From Spirochaetaceae bacterium (GTDB lineage: Bacteria > Spirochaetota > Spirochaetia > SZUA-6 > Bin103), in the NCBI GenBank assembly GCA_028818385.1, contig JAPPNY010000158.1, positions 4,371-68,370 of the forward strand: DNA of 64,000 bases, in the 5' to 3' direction. Positions 57,282 to 64,000 of this stretch are shown here, in pieces (the stretch's first letter is position 1; the number at the start of each line of letters is the position of its first letter). Under the pieces are notes generated by a model, which was not told the origin of the DNA, did not search any database, and worked only from the letters and a program-made list of their open reading frames with translations. The position numbers and the translations under genes were made by a program.

Positions 57282-57337
57282 TTGACGCGGCTGGCTCGCC
57301 ATGCCTATGGTGCTATTTTGACAGGTCAAAGTATAAT
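57282..57337 (+). promoter_or_regulatory. tro operon control region with palindromic operator
   Basis: Two promoters are possible: TTGACG (57282-57287) with TATGGT (57306-57311) at 18 nt, and a TATAAT (57332-57337) 7 nt before GTG 57345. Between them lies a perfect palindrome TTTGAC-AG-GTCAAA (57317-57330), well placed to be bound by the TroC-fused repressor domain. The TTGACA within the palindrome is only 8 nt from TATAAT, too close to act as its -35. Confidence 0.65.
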
Positions 57338-57344
57338 GTTCTGC

Positions 57345-58370
57345 GTGCAAAAAAAGGACGCGGGCCGCGCCATGCTCATGACGGTCCTGGCCGCGGTGCT
57401 GCTCACCGCCTGCGGGGACCGCTCGAAGCCGGACGATGCGTCCGCCTCGCCGACCGAGGCCGAAGAGGAGCGCACCTACCCGTTCCGGATCACGGCCACC
57501 ACCGGCATGGTCGCCGACACCGTGCGCCAGGTGGCCGGGGAGCGCGGAACCGTGGTCGCGATCATCGGCGAGGGCGTCGATCCGCATCTGTACGTGCCGA
57601 CCCGCAGCGACGTGGCGGCGTTGATGGAAGCCGACATCGTCTTCTACTCCGGCCTGCTTCTCGAAGGAAAGATGACCGATACCCTCATCAAGGTCGCCGG
57701 TAGCCGGCCCGTGCACGCCGTCACCGAGCTGGTGGACGAGTCGCTGCTGCTGCAGCCGGAAGACTTCGCCGGCCACTTCGACCCGCACCTGTGGATGGAC
57801 GTGTCGGGCTGGACGCACGCCGTGACGGCGGTCACCGAGGCGCTGGCCGCCTTCGACCCGGATGGCGCGGACGGTTACCGGGGGCGTGCGGCGGCCTATA
57901 CCGCGACCCTCGGCGAGCTGCACGATTACGCGCTCCAGGCCCTGGGCTCGATCCCGGAGCAGCAACGGATGCTGGTGACCGCGCACGACGCGTTCAACTA
58001 CTTCGGACACGCCTACGGGCTGGACGTCGCCGGCATCCAGGGGATCTCGACCGAGTCGGAGGCGGGGCTCGACCGCATCAACCGGCTGGTGGACCTGCTG
58101 GTCACGCGGCGCATCGCGGCGGTGTTCGTGGAGACCACCATTGCCGACCGCAACGTCCGCGCCCTGATCGAGGGGGCGGCTGCCCGCGGCCACACGGTGG
58201 TGATCGGCGGCGAGCTGTTCTCGGACGCGATGGGTCAGCCCGGCACGTACGAGGGCACCTACGTCGGCATGCTGGACCACAACATCACCACCGTGGCGCG
58301 GGCGCTGGGGGGCGATGCGCCCGAGTTGGGATTCCAGGGGCGCCTGTCCCACGCGGCGACGGGGCCATGA
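57345..58370 (+). CDS. troA: TroA-type metal-binding lipoprotein
   Basis: A 341-residue zinc/manganese-binding protein of the cluster A-I (TroA/MntA/ZnuA) family. Lipoprotein signal: VLAAVLLTAC with lipidated Cys at about residue 24. Metal ligands: His in GVDPHLYVP, His in DPHLWMDV, His in TAHDAFNYFG and a C-terminal Asp in LFSDAMG. It delivers the metal to the permeases TroC/TroD. Start: GTG 57345 with TATAAT 7 nt upstream, or ATG 57336 inside that box; the former fits a leaderless mRNA. It overlaps troB by 4 nt (ATGA). Confidence 0.9.
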   Translation: MQKKDAGRAMLMTVLAAVLLTACGDRSKPDDASASPTEAEEERTYPFRITATTGMVADTVRQVAGERGTVVAIIGEGVDPHLYVPTRSDVAALMEADIVFYSGLLLEGKMTDTLIKVAGSRPVHAVTELVDESLLLQPEDFAGHFDPHLWMDVSGWTHAVTAVTEALAAFDPDGADGYRGRAAAYTATLGELHDYALQALGSIPEQQRMLVTAHDAFNYFGHAYGLDVAGIQGISTESEAGLDRINRLVDLLVTRRIAAVFVETTIADRNVRALIEGAAARGHTVVIGGELFSDAMGQPGTYEGTYVGMLDHNITTVARALGGDAPELGFQGRLSHAATGP

Positions 58371-59161
58371 GACACGCGCAGAACGGGCTCGGGACCGCCG
58401 ACAGCCCGCTCGCCGTGCGCGGCCTCACCATCTCCTACCGGCGTCGTCCGGTGCTGTGGGACGTCGACGTGACCGCCCGTGACGGGGCGATCACGGGCAT
58501 CGTCGGCCCCAACGGCGCCGGCAAGAGCACCCTGCTCAAGGGGGTGCTGGACCTGGTGCCGCGGGTGTCGGGATCGGTGAGCATCTACGGCAAGCCGTAC
58601 CGGCGGCAGCGGCCGCTGGTGGCGTACGTGCCGCAGCGCGAGAGCGTGGACTGGGACTACCCGGTGAGCGCGCTGGACCTGGTCGCCATGGGCCTCTACC
58701 GGTCGGTGGGCTGGCTGCGCCCGGTGCGCCGCGCGACGCGCGAGGCGGCCCTCGCGGCCATGGACCTGGTCGGGATGGCCGACTACGCCGGCCGCCAGAT
58801 CTCGGAGCTCTCCGGCGGACAGCAGCAGCGCCTGTTCCTTGCCCGCGCGCTGGCACAGGACCCGCGCATTTTCTTCATGGACGAGCCGTTCGCGGGCGTC
58901 GACGCGGCCACCGAGCGCACGATCGTCGATCTGCTGCAGCGCCTGCGGCGGGAAGGCAAGAGCGTGTTCGTCGTGCACCACGATCTGCAGACGGTCGACA
59001 GCTATTTCGACGACCTGCTGATGCTCAACCTGCGGGTGGTCGCCTACGGGCGGGTCGCCGACGTGTTCACGGACGACAACCTGCACAAGACCTACGGTGG
59101 ACGGCTGACCCTGCTGGACCGTGCCGTCGACGCGCTGGGGCGGCGCGGGAGCGGCGCGTGA
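58367..59161 (+). CDS. troB: TroB-type metal ABC transporter ATPase
   Basis: A 264-residue ABC ATPase. Walker A GPNGAGKST (about residue 47), signature LSGGQQQR (about 148), Walker B RIFFMDEP (about 167) and the H-loop VVHHDLQTV. It powers the TroA-TroC-TroD manganese/zinc/iron importer from the cytoplasmic face. Overlaps troA by 4 nt and troC by 4 nt. Confidence 0.93.
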   Translation: MRHAQNGLGTADSPLAVRGLTISYRRRPVLWDVDVTARDGAITGIVGPNGAGKSTLLKGVLDLVPRVSGSVSIYGKPYRRQRPLVAYVPQRESVDWDYPVSALDLVAMGLYRSVGWLRPVRRATREAALAAMDLVGMADYAGRQISELSGGQQQRLFLARALAQDPRIFFMDEPFAGVDAATERTIVDLLQRLRREGKSVFVVHHDLQTVDSYFDDLLMLNLRVVAYGRVADVFTDDNLHKTYGGRLTLLDRAVDALGRRGSGA

Positions 59162-60549
59162 GCTACCTGCCGGCTTGGGAGCAGGTGCTGCGCGTGCTCA
59201 CCCTGAGCGACTTCAACACGCGCGTCGTGGTGGTCGGTGTCGGCATCCTGGGCATGGCGGCAGGAATCGTCGGCACCTTCACGCTGCTCCGCAAGCGCGC
59301 GCTGGTGTCCGACGCCGTCAGCCACGCGACCCTGCCCGGCATCGCGGCGGCGTGGCTGGTGATGGTGGCCCTCGGCGGCACCGGCAAGTGGTTTCCCGGC
59401 CTGCTGATCGGAGCCGCCGCGGGCGGATTGGCAGCCATCGCGGCCGTGATGGTGGTGCGCACCGTGCTGCGCCTGCACGAAGACGCCGCCCTGGGCATCG
59501 TGCTGTCGGTGTCCTTCGGCGTCGGCATCGCGTTGCTCGCGATGATCCAGCAGATGCGGCGCGGCTCGGCCGCCGGGCTCGACTCCTTCATTTACGGCAA
59601 GACGGCGTCGATGCTGGTCTCCGACGCCCTGCTGATCGGCGTGATCTCGCTGGTGCTGGTGGTGGTCGCCGCCCTGCTGTTCAAAGAACTGAACATGTTG
59701 TGCTTCGACGCCGACTACGCCGCTTCGCAAGGATTGCCGGTCGGGGTCCTGGACGTCCTGATGCTGGGGCTCGTGGTGGCGGTCACCGTCATCGGACTGC
59801 AGGCGGTGGGCTTGATCCTGATCGTTGCCCTGCTCATCACTCCCGCCGCCGCCGCGCGCTTCTGGACCTACAACCTGCGCAGGATGACGATCCTGTCCGC
59901 GCTCATCGGCGCGCTGGGGGGCTTCGTCGGAGCCGCGCTCTCGGCGCTGGTGCCGCGCCTGCCGGCCGGCGCGGTCATCGTCGCGACCACCGCGGTCGGC
60001 TTCGTCATCAGCGTCCTGTTCGGTACCCGCCGCGGCCTGCTGCGGATGCTCATCGAGCGCCACCGGAGCGACCGCCGGATCCGGCGCGAGCACCTGCTGC
60101 GGGCGGCGTTCGAGCAGGTCGAGGGGCGGCTCGGCGCCACCCCCAGCCGCGCCGATCTGCAGGCGGCCGCCGTCGACCGGGCGCAGTTGGCCGATCGCCG
60201 CGGATGGACAGGGGGCGCGCTGGCCGCGGCGCTGCGGGTCGGGCGCCGGGACGGCCTGCTGCAGCCGGCGCCGCTCGATCCGGACTCCGTGCGGCTGACG
60301 CCCACCGGCGCCGCCCAGGCGCTGCAACTCGTGCGCAACCACCGGCTGTGGGAGCTGTACCTGATCCGGCACGCGGAGGTGGCCACCAGCCGCGTGGACC
60401 GTGGCGCCGACCGCATCGAGCACGTGCTGGAACCCGACCTGGTCGCGGAGCTGGAAGCGGAGCTCGACGGCCAGGCGGAATCGGTCACGGTCGCCGCCAG
60501 CCCTCACGAGCTGGCCATTCCCCGCGAGCCGGGGGGCAGCGACGCGTGA
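59158..60549 (+). CDS. troC: TroC permease fused to a DtxR/TroR-type metalloregulator (YtgCR-like)
   Basis: A 463-residue fusion. Residues about 20-290 form an ABC-3 permease with eight to nine helices and the typical ALVSDAVSHATLPGIAAAW first loop and LILIVALLITPAAAARFWT. About 305-385: a winged-helix DNA-binding domain (REHLLRAAFEQVEGR, ADLQAAAVDRAQLADRRGW). About 388-440: iron-dependent-repressor dimerisation/metal region, RNHRLWELYLIRHAE and ADRIEHVL, with His395, Glu399, Glu421 and His422 as probable metal ligands of the MntR/DtxR kind. Chlamydia YtgCR has the same fusion and the same operon order (ytgA-B-CR-D); there the regulator is released by cleavage. Such fusions are little described outside Chlamydiota. 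Confidence 0.88.
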   Translation: MSYLPAWEQVLRVLTLSDFNTRVVVVGVGILGMAAGIVGTFTLLRKRALVSDAVSHATLPGIAAAWLVMVALGGTGKWFPGLLIGAAAGGLAAIAAVMVVRTVLRLHEDAALGIVLSVSFGVGIALLAMIQQMRRGSAAGLDSFIYGKTASMLVSDALLIGVISLVLVVVAALLFKELNMLCFDADYAASQGLPVGVLDVLMLGLVVAVTVIGLQAVGLILIVALLITPAAAARFWTYNLRRMTILSALIGALGGFVGAALSALVPRLPAGAVIVATTAVGFVISVLFGTRRGLLRMLIERHRSDRRIRREHLLRAAFEQVEGRLGATPSRADLQAAAVDRAQLADRRGWTGGALAAALRVGRRDGLLQPAPLDPDSVRLTPTGAAQALQLVRNHRLWELYLIRHAEVATSRVDRGADRIEHVLEPDLVAELEAELDGQAESVTVAASPHELAIPREPGGSDA

Positions 60550-61526
60550 CCTGGACGGCCCTCGACACCGGCATCGTGGTCGTGGCCGCCGTCAGCGCCA
60601 TGGCGTCGGCGCTGATCGGCAGCTTCCTGGTGCTGCGCCGCATGAGCATGATGGGCGATGCCATCAGCCACGCCGTGCTACCCGGCATCGCCGTCGCGTT
60701 CCTGGCCACGCTCAGTCGCGATACCGGCGTGATCGTGATCGGCGCCGCGGTCGCCGGCGTGCTCACCGCCGCCTTCACGCAGCTCATCCACCAAGTGGGC
60801 AACGTGGACCGCGGCGCGGCCATGGGCGTGGTGTTCACCACCATGTTCGCCGTCGGCTTGATCCTGATCGTGCGCAGCGCCGACTCCGTGCACATCGACG
60901 TGCACACGGTCTTCTACGGCTCGGTCGAGCTGGCGCCGCTCAACGACGTGGTGGTGGCCGGCGTGCGCATGCCGCGGGCGCTCCTGATCCTGGGTGCGGT
61001 GTTCGCGGCGGACCTGCTGTTCGTCGTGGTGTTGTTCAAGGAGCTCAACCTCACCTCCTTTGACGAGGATTTCGCGCGCTCTATCGGCTGCAACGCACGC
61101 CTCATGCACTACGGGCTGATGGTGATGGTGGCGGTGACCATCGTCGCGGCGTTCGAGAGCGTCGGCAGCATCCTGGTGATCGCGATGCTGATCGTGCCCG
61201 GCGTGGTGGCAAGCCTGTTCACCCGCCGGCTGTGGTCACTGCTGGTATTCGGCCAGGGGGTGGCGCTGGTCTGCGCCGTCGGCGGACACGTCGGCGCGAT
61301 CACGGTGCCCCGCTGGTTCGGGCTGGCCGACACCAGCACGGCCGGGATGATGACCGTCGTGGCCGGCGTGGTGGTGGCGGTGGCGCTGGTAGCGGCCCCG
61401 GAGCGCGGACTGGCGGCGCGCGCCCTGCACCGCGTGCGATCCGGCCGCCGCCGGAGCGGCGGGCGCCGCGCTCAGGCGCCGCGCCAGTCGAACACGACGC
61501 CCAGCATCTCCTTCTCGCGGCGGTAG
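60546..61526 (+). CDS. troD: TroD-type metal ABC transporter permease
   Basis: A 326-residue ABC-3 family permease, the second channel subunit. RMSMMGDAISHAVLPGIAVAF is the family signature at residues about 36-56; about eight helices follow, with SVGSILVIAMLIVPGVVASLFT late in the protein. Start GTG 60546 overlaps the troC stop (GTGA). The C-terminal 25 residues (Arg-rich, ending FSRR) extend 55 nt into the convergent dehydrogenase gene at 61472. It forms a heterodimer with TroC. Confidence 0.9.
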   Translation: MTWTALDTGIVVVAAVSAMASALIGSFLVLRRMSMMGDAISHAVLPGIAVAFLATLSRDTGVIVIGAAVAGVLTAAFTQLIHQVGNVDRGAAMGVVFTTMFAVGLILIVRSADSVHIDVHTVFYGSVELAPLNDVVVAGVRMPRALLILGAVFAADLLFVVVLFKELNLTSFDEDFARSIGCNARLMHYGLMVMVAVTIVAAFESVGSILVIAMLIVPGVVASLFTRRLWSLLVFGQGVALVCAVGGHVGAITVPRWFGLADTSTAGMMTVVAGVVVAVALVAAPERGLAARALHRVRSGRRRSGGRRAQAPRQSNTTPSISFSRR

Positions 61527-62500
61527 GCCATCTCGTAGGCCTGCTTCATGTCCCGGTACGGCATTCGGTGGGTGATCAGCCGCTTGGGCGACAGGCGTCC
61601 GTCGGCCATCAGCGACAGCACGTGCGCGCATGAGTTGTTCCACGAGAAGCGCTCAGGTTCGTCATGCTCATCCGGGAACCGGTAGCCGGCGCTGCCGTTG
61701 ACCGCGATCAGCGAGATGCCCTTGTCGTAGAACCAGTCGAGCACCAGCGGGTTGAAGTCCAGCTTCTCCTCGCCCCGCCCCAGCAGGCTGACGATGGAGA
61801 CCCGGCCGCCGTTGCGCACCACCTCGACGGACGTACGGTAGGCCGGCCACGGATTCGCGGTCAGGATCACCAGGTCGATGCCGACCCCGTCCGTGAACCG
61901 GTCCAGCTTCCCGGCCAGTTCCGGGTCGGAGGACAGGAACGCCTCGTGCGCGCCCATGCGGCGCGCCATCTCCATGCGCACCGGGCTGTTGCCGAGGGCG
62001 ACCACCCGCGCCCCGAACAGCGGTCCAAGCGCCACGGCGCCGAGCCCCAGCACGCCCAGGCCGACCACGGCGACGTTCTCGCCCGGCTCGAAGCCGGCCT
62101 TGCGGTAGCAGAAGCCGGACAGCGTGTAGAGGTGCGACCAGACCGCGTCCTCCGGGTCGACCCCTGGCGGCACCTTGGCCAAGTGGCCTCGCGCGTCGAA
62201 CACGTGCGCGGACGCATGCCCGTGGCGGTCGGCGACCCGGTCCCCCACCGCCACGCGCGTGACGGCGCTGCCGACCGCACGCACGACGCCCACGCTGCTG
62301 TCGCCGACCGGACGCGGATACTCGATCGGCTGCATGCCATAGTCCGCTCCTTCGTAGTTGCCGCGGTCGGTGCCGATCTTCAGGGCCGACACCTCGGTGT
62401 CCACCAGCACCTCGTGCGGGCCGAGGCCGTCCGGGTCCAGCTCTACCGGCTCGATGTGCAGGTCGCGCGGGCCGTGGAGAAACGCTTGCAGTGCCGTCAC
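61472..62500 (-). CDS. Medium-chain dehydrogenase/reductase, probably zinc-free
   Basis: A 342-residue MDR-fold oxidoreductase. The NAD(P)-binding motif is VAVVGLGVLGLGAVALG at about residue 138. The catalytic zinc Cys expected near residue 40 is missing (ALKIGTDRGNYEG), as in the group that includes bacteriochlorophyll and sugar-related MDR proteins; the structural zinc Cys cluster is also absent. GTG 62500 directly abuts the stop of the upstream gene at 62501, so the two are coupled. Substrate unknown, possibly a sugar derivative or the product of the hydrolase upstream. Confidence 0.8.
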   Translation of the reverse strand: MTALQAFLHGPRDLHIEPVELDPDGLGPHEVLVDTEVSALKIGTDRGNYEGADYGMQPIEYPRPVGDSSVGVVRAVGSAVTRVAVGDRVADRHGHASAHVFDARGHLAKVPPGVDPEDAVWSHLYTLSGFCYRKAGFEPGENVAVVGLGVLGLGAVALGPLFGARVVALGNSPVRMEMARRMGAHEAFLSSDPELAGKLDRFTDGVGIDLVILTANPWPAYRTSVEVVRNGGRVSIVSLLGRGEEKLDFNPLVLDWFYDKGISLIAVNGSAGYRFPDEHDEPERFSWNNSCAHVLSLMADGRLSPKRLITHRMPYRDMKQAYEMAYRREKEMLGVVFDWRGA

Positions 62501-63673
62501 TCAGTTCACCTCTTGTCGGTGGGGATACCACCCTCCGCCCCCCGGCACGATCTGGCCGCGGCGGACGGTGGCGGCCGCGCGCAGGCAGCGCGTTGCGATG
62601 CGGTCCGTGCCCATGCTGTCGGTGAACACGAAGCGGCCTTCGCGCTCCTCCAGCACGGCGATGTCCGCGCGCGTCCCGGGCCGCAGGGTGCCGATCTCGT
62701 GGTCGCGGAGCAACGCCTTGGCGGGCGCCAGGGTCGAGCGTTCGACCACCTCCTCCAGCGAGAGCCCCAAGTGCAGAAATTTGGACATGGTGGTAGGCAT
62801 GTCGAACACCGGGCCGTTGACGTTCAGGGTATGCAGGTCGGTGCTGATGGTCTGCGGCAGGAACCCCTGCGCGATCGCGGCCTCGGCGACCTCCCATTTG
62901 AAGCTGCCGGAGCCGTGGCCGATGTCGAAGATGACGCCGCGCTCCGCTGCCTCGCGGACGGCGGGCCAGACCCGGTCGTCGGGATCGAGGATACGCTCCG
63001 AGCCGCCCTTGAAGCTGTGCGTGATGCAGTCGCCGGGCTCCAGCAGCTCCACGATCTCGGGCACGGACATCGGCGTCTCGCCGATGTGCACCATCAGCAT
63101 GGTGCCCACCTCGCGCGCCGCCGCCACCGCGTCCCGGAGGTTGGCCCACCCCGCCTCACCCCGGCCTATCAGACGGTCGGTGGCGCGAATCTTCACGCCG
63201 ACGGCGACACTCGGATGGGCGCGTATGGTGGCGACCACGCCTTCCGGGTCGGCCAGCGCACGGTCGAGCAGCTCGCCGGTCCGGTTGAAGGTGGCCAGCC
63301 CGAGCGCCGAAAGGTGAATGAGCGCCAGCACCTCGGTCTGCGCGGGGATGATCACGTCGCGCAGGAAGCCGGGAAAGTTGTGGCTGCCCGAGCTGCCGGT
63401 GTCGAGCATCGTGGTCACCCCGCCCGCGGCGCACAGCGGATCCGGATCCAGCCCAAGCGTGGTGTGGTCCCGGTAGGCGTGCACGTGCAGGTCGACCAGG
63501 CCGGGCATCACCAGCCGGCCGCGCGCGTCGATTACGTGGCGGGCCTGCTCGGGTGGCATGTCCGGGCGGATGTCCGCGATGCGCTCGCCGGCGACCGCCA
63601 CGTCGAGCCGGCCGCGCATCCGCTGCGACGGGTCGATCACCTCGCCGCCGGCGATGAGAACGTCGTACTTCAC
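62501..63673 (-). CDS. Dihydroorotase-like/deacetylase-like amidohydrolase
   Basis: A 390-residue amidohydrolase of the dihydroorotase/D-aminoacylase-like group. HVH in LVDLHVHAYRDH (about residue 59), a candidate bridging Lys in AVGVKIRATDR (about 149), His in MLMVHIGETPM (about 180) and Asp in TISTDLHTLNVNG (about 262) make a binuclear zinc site. GTG 63673 has GGAGGAAG upstream. A substituted cyclic amide or N-acyl compound is the expected substrate; the coupled dehydrogenase at 61472 may act next. Confidence 0.82.
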   Translation of the reverse strand: MKYDVLIAGGEVIDPSQRMRGRLDVAVAGERIADIRPDMPPEQARHVIDARGRLVMPGLVDLHVHAYRDHTTLGLDPDPLCAAGGVTTMLDTGSSGSHNFPGFLRDVIIPAQTEVLALIHLSALGLATFNRTGELLDRALADPEGVVATIRAHPSVAVGVKIRATDRLIGRGEAGWANLRDAVAAAREVGTMLMVHIGETPMSVPEIVELLEPGDCITHSFKGGSERILDPDDRVWPAVREAAERGVIFDIGHGSGSFKWEVAEAAIAQGFLPQTISTDLHTLNVNGPVFDMPTTMSKFLHLGLSLEEVVERSTLAPAKALLRDHEIGTLRPGTRADIAVLEEREGRFVFTDSMGTDRIATRCLRAAATVRRGQIVPGGGGWYPHRQEVN

Positions 63674-63716
63674 CCTACTTCCTCCGGTGCGGAGTATGAC
63701 GCAAAGGCCGACTTCC

Positions 63717-64000
63717 TCAGAATCCGGCGCGCTTGTCGACGATGTTCTCAAGCGGCTGGCCCGTGAGGTAGCGCTCGAGCTGCTGCAGCGCGAAGGCATG
63801 GACCTCCGCCGGCCGATGTTGCGAGTAGCCGGCGCGGTGCGGCGTCAGCACCAGGTTCGGCGTGGTCCACAGCGGGCTGTCGTCCGGCACCGGCTCCACC
63901 TCGCACACGTCCAGGCCCGCTCCGGCGATCGTGCCCGCGTTCAGGGCCGCCATCAGCGCCGGCTCGTCGATGATGCCGCCGCGGCTGACGTTGACCAGGT
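63717..64000 (-). CDS. D-isomer-specific 2-hydroxyacid dehydrogenase, 5' end outside window
   Basis: Only the C-terminal 94 residues are seen: the NAD-domain end (LVNVSRGGIIDEPALMAAL), the active-site Glu region LDVCEVEP and the catalytic His in LTPHRAGYS. The family oxidises D-2-hydroxy acids such as D-lactate, glycerate or phosphoglycerate. The start lies beyond 64000. It ends 43 nt before the start of the amidohydrolase gene. Confidence 0.85.
   Translation of the reverse strand, partial: LVNVSRGGIIDEPALMAALNAGTIAGAGLDVCEVEPVPDDSPLWTTPNLVLTPHRAGYSQHRPAEVHAFALQQLERYLTGQPLENIVDKRAGF

Noticed and set aside
57318..57323. TTGACA next to TATAAT before troA as a -35/-10 pair
   Set aside because: Spacing is only 8 nt; the hexamer is better explained as the left arm of the palindrome.
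1..64000. CRISPR arrays or rRNA genes
   Set aside because: No regularly spaced direct repeats and no rRNA-like conserved stretches were seen; the only multi-copy elements are the permease-end repeats and the 21-bp tandem duplication.

Overview
The window is a very GC-rich bacterial chromosome segment (roughly two thirds G+C by eye), densely packed with genes on both strands. It has one tRNA, no rRNA, no CRISPR array and no recognisable insertion sequence. The content suggests an oligotrophic marine, sponge-associated or soil heterotroph: Cys-type sulfatases, phytanoyl-CoA dioxygenase (PhyH) family proteins, amidohydrolases, and sugar and peptide ABC uptake. Secreted binding proteins with Ala-Glu/Ala-Gln-type signal cleavage sites, LplB/YtcP-type permeases and a tro-type metal operon fit a high-GC Spirochaetota lineage. 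That placement is inference; no phylogenetic marker was tested beyond threonyl-tRNA synthetase.

Layout. 1-10.8 kb: ankyrin-repeat gene (5' cut by the window edge), desaturase, amidohydrolase, three sulfatases around thrS and tRNA-Arg(CCG), and a beta-propeller glycosidase-like gene. 10.8-16.1 kb: DHDPS-family aldolase with a cupin, an SDR/AraC pair, and a NarL-type two-component system. 16.2-21.7 kb: LplB/YtcP permeases and their binding protein, then a sugar isomerase and a PhyH gene. 21.8-28.8 kb: a peptide-type ABC operon (binding protein, esterase, two permeases, no ATPase) and a DUF1907 gene. 28.8-30.4 kb: a scar region with a panE fragment and two degenerate copies of the permease 3' end flanking an AlbA/Schlafen-like gene. 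30.4-48.6 kb: accessory region rich in toxin-antitoxin modules (Phd/PIN, MNT/HepT followed by a MutS-like ATPase, VapBC, two orphan ribbon-helix-helix antitoxins), with broken genes (a frameshifted solute-binding protein, a frameshifted cupin, and an enolase-superfamily gene split by a 2.4-kb segment). 48.5-57.2 kb: transglutaminase-like protein, two PhyH genes (one with HxG in place of HxD), M20 peptidase, a phosphoesterase/PQQ-propeller fusion and an HpcH/HpaI aldolase. 57.3-61.5 kb: a troABCD metal ABC operon whose TroC carries a fused DtxR-type repressor domain, like chlamydial YtgCR. 61.5-64 kb: medium-chain dehydrogenase, amidohydrolase and a truncated D-2-hydroxyacid dehydrogenase.

Most striking points: (1) many operon-leading genes have a TANNNT -10 box only 5-9 nt before the start codon, pointing to leaderless mRNAs; (2) the TroC-repressor fusion with a palindrome in its promoter; (3) a compact MNT-HepT-MutS operon; (4) the halogenase-like PhyH variant.
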